Positions 5,546 through 8,154 of a DNA stretch of 8,154 bases are shown in pieces (position 1 is the stretch's first letter; the number at the start of each line of letters is the position of its first letter). The DNA lies in the NCBI GenBank assembly GCA_905372875.1, contig CAJPQU010000090.1, forward strand, positions 1 through 8,154. Reading direction: 5' to 3'. The notes beneath the pieces are model-generated. The model did not search any database. It saw nothing but the letters and a program-made list of their open reading frames with translations, and was not told where the DNA came from. This DNA comes from an uncultured Schwartzia sp. (GTDB lineage: Bacteria > Bacillota > Negativicutes > Selenomonadales > Selenomonadaceae). The translations under genes were made by a program, and so were the position numbers.

Positions 5546-7615
5546 ATGCGTAGTTTTGAGATGGAAGTGGGTGGCCGCCCCCTTGTCATTGAGAACGGCA
5601 AGATGGCGAAGCAGGCCAACGGCGCGGTGTTGGTACGCTATGGCGATACCGTGGTGTTGGTGGCGGTGACGGCCTCGGCAGAACCGCGGGAAGGGGTGGA
5701 TTTTTTCCCGCTGACTGTCGATTACGAAGAAAAGATGTACGCCGTGGGGAAAATCCCCGGCGGCTTCATCAAGCGGGAAGGCCGTCCCAGCAATGCGGCC
5801 ATCCTCTGCGCCCGACTCATCGACCGGCCCATCCGGCCGCTTTTTCCTAAGGGCTTTCGCAACGACATACAGGTCATCGCTACGGTTCTCTCCGTGGAGC
5901 AGGATAATCCGCCGGACATTGCGGCGATGATCGGCGCATCCTGCGCCCTCTCGGTTTCCGATATTCCCTTTAATGGCCCCATCGCTGGGGTACGGGTGGG
6001 CCGGGTGGACGGAAAATTCATCATCAACCCTACTGTGGAGCAGCGGGAAAAGTCAGATCTGAACCTCACCATCGCCGGTTCCTATGACGCAGTGATGATG
6101 GTGGAGGCGGGCGCCAACGAACTGCCAGAGGACGTGATCTTGGAGTCCATTCTCTTTGGGCACAAGGAGATTAAGCGTATCGTGGAATTCCAGCGAAAGA
6201 TCATCGACGCCTGCGGCAAGAAGAAGCGGGAAGTACGCCTCTTCCAGACGCCGCCAGAGATGGAACAGGCCATCCGCGATTACGCGGCGGCGCGCCTCGA
6301 CGCGGCGGTGCGGGATGCGGACAAGCTGCGCCGGGACGAACATATCGCCGCCGTCAACGCCGATACCATGGAGCATTTTTTGGAGATCTATCCCGGCGCG
6401 GCGAAAGAGATCGCGGCGGTGCTGCACGATGTGGAGAAAGACATCGTGCGCCGCATGATCACCCACGAAAAGATTCGGCCTGATGGACGGGGGCTAGATG
6501 AAGTGCGTCCGGTGAGCTGCGAGGTGGGCATTTTGCCCCGCACCCATGGCTCCGGTCTTTTTACCCGGGGACAGACTCAGATTCTGACGGTGACCACCTT
6601 GGGTTCCCTTGGTGACGCGCAGGTCATTGACGGCTTAGGGGTTGAAAAATCGAAACGGTACATCCATCAGTATAATTTCCCCGGGTACAGTGTGGGCGAA
6701 GCACGTCCGGCTCGCGGCCCGGGACGCCGGGAAATTGGGCATGGAGCATTAGCGGAACGAGCCCTTTTGCCGGTCATTCCCACGGAGGAAGAGTTCCCTT
6801 ACATGTTCCGCCTTGTCTCTGAAGTTCTTGAGTCCAATGGCTCCAGTTCTATGGGCAGCGTCTGCGGCAGTACGTTGTCGTTGATGAATGCCGGGGTGCC
6901 CATTCGACGGCCCGTTTCCGGCGTGGCCATGGGACTCGTGAAGGACGGCGATCAATACACCATCCTGACGGATATTCAAGGCATGGAGGATGCCTTGGGG
7001 GACATGGACTTTAAGGTGGCCGGTACGGATCAGGGCATTACGGCCATTCAGATGGACATTAAGATCGCCGGAATCACCCGGGAGATTTTGGCTTCGGCGT
7101 TGGAACAGGCCAAGCGGGGCCGGGCCTTCATCATGGGAAAGATGATGGAGTGTATCTCCAAACCCGCGCCGGATCTTTCTCCTTACGCGCCCCGGGTCAC
7201 TACCATGCACATCAACGTGGACAAGATTCGCAACGTCATCGGGCCGGGGGGCAAGATGATCAAGAAGATCGTGGACGATACGAACACCCAGATCGACATC
7301 GAAGAGGACGGCACGATCCTCATCTCCGCCGTCAACGTGGAGGACGCGAAAAAGGCCGTAGCCATCATCGAGGAATTGGTGCGCGACGTGGAAGTGGGCG
7401 CCGTCTACAAGGGCAAAGTCACCCGCATCATGGCGTTCGGTGCTTTTGTTGAAGTCCTGCCGGGCAAAGAGGGGCTCTGCCATATTTCCCAATTAGCGAA
7501 GCGCCGGGTGGAAAAAGTGGAGGATGTCGTTCAGATCGGCGACACCCTTGACGTCAAAGTCACCGAAATCGATAGGCAGGGGCGGGTGAATCTGTCCCAC
7601 AAAGTACTTTTGTAA
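5546..7615 (+). CDS. pnp: Polyribonucleotide nucleotidyltransferase (PNPase)
   Basis: PNPase is a trimeric phosphorolytic 3'-5' exoribonuclease that releases nucleoside diphosphates and can also add tails in reverse. From ATG 5546 the product is 689 residues, in the normal range. The first RNase PH domain includes FFPLTVDYEEKMYAVGKIPGGF beginning at 53. A helical linker leads to the second RNase PH domain starting with RPDGRG at 311. This core has THGSGLFTRGQTQ 333-345, the phosphate-binding SSSM 433-436, and catalytic Asp482, Asp488 and Lys490 (matching E. coli D486, D492 and K494). A KH domain with GPGG at 566-569 and an S1 domain from about 618 to the end bind RNA. The protein ends directly after the S1 domain, without the extra tail found in some relatives. 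The gene follows rpsO, as in most bacteria, but a terminator separates them here. It looks fully functional. Confidence 0.97.
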   Translation: MRSFEMEVGGRPLVIENGKMAKQANGAVLVRYGDTVVLVAVTASAEPREGVDFFPLTVDYEEKMYAVGKIPGGFIKREGRPSNAAILCARLIDRPIRPLFPKGFRNDIQVIATVLSVEQDNPPDIAAMIGASCALSVSDIPFNGPIAGVRVGRVDGKFIINPTVEQREKSDLNLTIAGSYDAVMMVEAGANELPEDVILESILFGHKEIKRIVEFQRKIIDACGKKKREVRLFQTPPEMEQAIRDYAAARLDAAVRDADKLRRDEHIAAVNADTMEHFLEIYPGAAKEIAAVLHDVEKDIVRRMITHEKIRPDGRGLDEVRPVSCEVGILPRTHGSGLFTRGQTQILTVTTLGSLGDAQVIDGLGVEKSKRYIHQYNFPGYSVGEARPARGPGRREIGHGALAERALLPVIPTEEEFPYMFRLVSEVLESNGSSSMGSVCGSTLSLMNAGVPIRRPVSGVAMGLVKDGDQYTILTDIQGMEDALGDMDFKVAGTDQGITAIQMDIKIAGITREILASALEQAKRGRAFIMGKMMECISKPAPDLSPYAPRVTTMHINVDKIRNVIGPGGKMIKKIVDDTNTQIDIEEDGTILISAVNVEDAKKAVAIIEELVRDVEVGAVYKGKVTRIMAFGAFVEVLPGKEGLCHISQLAKRRVEKVEDVVQIGDTLDVKVTEIDRQGRVNLSHKVLL

Positions 7616-7641
7616 AGGTGTAGGGTTAAGCTGTCAACAAG

Positions 7642-7671
7642 AAAAAGCTCCGGAATTTCCGGGGCTTTTTT
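7642..7671 (+). terminator. Intrinsic terminator after pnp
   Basis: GCTCCGGA (7647-7654) pairs with TCCGGGGC (7658-7665) with one G-U pair and a 3-base loop, extended by A-U pairs between the preceding A run and the following T run (six T, 7666-7671). It closes the pnp transcript 26 bases after the stop codon. Confidence 0.9.
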
Positions 7672-7746
7672 GTGTGACGAAAGGAGCCGATGGGGGTTGT
7701 GATCTCCGTGTGGCGGGGCGTTTATTCTTGCGAAAGCCTCCGTTAT

Positions 7747-7775
7747 TTGATATTATGAATAAGATACGGAATATT
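7747..7775 (+). promoter_or_regulatory. Candidate promoter of binding-protein gene
   Basis: TTGATA (7747-7752; five of six -35 bases) is followed after 17 bases by AATATT (7770-7775; four of six), or after 19 bases by TATTAT (7772-7777; five of six). It is the best promoter-like pair in the gap and lies in the AT-rich block downstream of the pnp terminator. The high AT content makes chance matches likely, so confidence is limited. Confidence 0.4.
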
Positions 7776-7788
7776 ATTGATTCTTATT
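7758..7788. repeat. Inverted repeat, possible operator
   Basis: AATAAGA (7758-7764) and TCTTATT (7782-7788) are perfect reverse complements separated by 17 bases. The repeat overlaps the proposed -10 region and start point. A regulator such as Fur would make sense before an iron-type transporter, but the match to a Fur box is only partial and AT-rich DNA yields such repeats by chance. Confidence 0.3.
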
Positions 7789-7932
7789 TTGTAAAAATTT
7801 TATGTGCGACGGATGCCGAAAAAGCAGTCAGATAGACCTTGCTGTGGCTTGGTTCGATGGCTTCTAGATACGGCGGAGGGGTTTGTATTCACAGGGAACG
7901 GAAACATGACTGTGCGGGGAAGGGGAATGAAT

Positions 7933-8154
7933 ATGAATATGTTTCATCGGCAGGCGACAGCGTTGGCGGTGCTTCTGTGCGCCGTTTCGTTTTTGCTCAG
8001 CGGTTGTGGTGGAGAAAAAGCGGTACCGTCCGAGGGGACGAATGAGAAGCGAATCGTGAAGGATATCAAGGGAAATGAGGTCGAGGTGCCGAGGGAGCTG
8101 AAGCGGATCGCCGTGGTGCCGCTGCCTTGGGCGTCGGTGGTGGCGGTCTTAGAC
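7933..8154 (+). CDS. ABC transporter substrate-binding lipoprotein, iron/cobalamin type, 3' end missing
   Basis: Only the first 74 residues are in the window. They start with a short N-region (MNMFHRQ), a hydrophobic stretch (ALAVLLCAVSFLL) and the lipobox LSGC with Cys25, so the product should be a membrane-anchored lipoprotein. After a short polar linker, VKDIKGNEVEVPRELKRIAVV resembles the opening of class III periplasmic binding proteins (the FepB/BtuF fold) that capture ferric siderophores, haem or cobalamin for ABC import. ATG 7933 is chosen because AAGGGG (7920-7925) is 7 bases upstream. ATG 7927 (1 base from that site, 6 from an earlier GGGGA) and ATG 7939 are alternatives. The ligand cannot be told from this fragment. 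Permease and ATPase genes may follow beyond the window, which is an expectation and was not seen. Confidence 0.8.
   Translation, partial: MNMFHRQATALAVLLCAVSFLLSGCGGEKAVPSEGTNEKRIVKDIKGNEVEVPRELKRIAVVPLPWASVVAVLD

Larger units (their letters stand above)
7672..7932 (+). other. Non-coding region between pnp terminator and binding-protein gene
   Basis: About 255 bases without a convincing gene. The first part (7672-7740) is G-rich and shows no recognisable element. A marked AT-rich block follows (about 7743-7805), with a candidate promoter and an inverted repeat. The remaining 120 bases would be a 5' untranslated leader with short possible stems such as CACAG/CTGTG (7890-7894 with 7910-7914). 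I looked for the conserved parts of a cobalamin riboswitch, often found before such transporters, and did not find a convincing match. The frame of the downstream gene is open back to 7795, but this stretch does not read like a signal peptide. Confidence 0.6.

Noticed and set aside
6749..7492. Long antisense open frame of 247 codons inside pnp
   Set aside because: It lies opposite a fully conserved gene in G+C-rich DNA, where such frames arise by codon bias. Its translation is His/Asp-rich and resembles no family I know.
7810..7930. Cobalamin riboswitch before the transporter gene
   Set aside because: Fragments such as GGGAA and ACTGT occur, but the ordered conserved core of the element was not found.
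7839..8045. 68-codon open frame overlapping the binding-protein start
   Set aside because: It is in another frame than the lipoprotein signal peptide and lipobox, has no ribosome site and its composition is not protein-like.
1..8154. Mobile elements, CRISPR arrays, tRNA genes or defence systems
   Set aside because: No repeated spacers, transposase-like or integrase-like frames, tRNA-like folds or accessory genes were seen; the region is conserved core genome.

Overview
The window is a stretch of bacterial core genome with every recognisable gene on the + strand. It holds the translation and RNA-metabolism cluster infB (5' truncated), rbfA, nrnA-type DHH phosphoesterase, truB, ribF, rpsO and pnp, followed by the start of a separate gene for a lipoprotein-type ABC substrate-binding protein. 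The infB-rbfA-nrnA-truB-ribF-rpsO-pnp order is typical of Firmicutes. The fairly G+C-rich codon use (judged by eye), the purine-rich AGGAGG-type ribosome binding sites and protein details such as the PNPase loop suggest a Negativicutes-like member (Veillonella/Selenomonas/Acidaminococcus relatives). That lineage call is an inference and was not tested.

Layout: infB (2-1882), a 15-base gap, rbfA (1898-2257), a 4-base ATGA overlap, nrnA (2254-3201), a 4-base GTGA overlap, truB (3198-4094), a 1-base gap, ribF (4096-5022). These five form one tightly packed, probably co-transcribed and translationally coupled unit. A near-consensus sigma-A promoter sits across the last codons and stop of ribF and drives rpsO (5144-5410) through a leader of about 95 nt. 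That leader can fold into several hairpins, including one that pairs the rpsO start codon and loops out its Shine-Dalgarno sequence. A strong intrinsic terminator (5423-5449) separates rpsO from pnp (5546-7615), which ends in its own intrinsic terminator (7642-7671). A non-coding region of about 255 bases follows, with an AT-rich promoter/operator-like block (about 7747-7805). The window ends inside an iron/cobalamin-type binding-protein gene (7933 onward).

Functionally, IF2 and RbfA act in translation initiation and 30S maturation, and S15 is an early 30S assembly protein. TruB modifies tRNA U55, NrnA clears nano-RNAs and pAp, and PNPase degrades RNA, so the cluster joins ribosome production with RNA turnover. 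RibF makes FMN and FAD and is a usual guest in this operon. The last gene belongs to a different transcription unit concerned with nutrient import.

I found no mobile element, CRISPR array, tRNA or rRNA, and no clearly novel multi-gene system. The most interesting signals are the candidate autoregulatory rpsO leader, the unexplained region upstream of the binding-protein gene, and a small sequence departure in the IF2 C-terminal initiator-tRNA domain.
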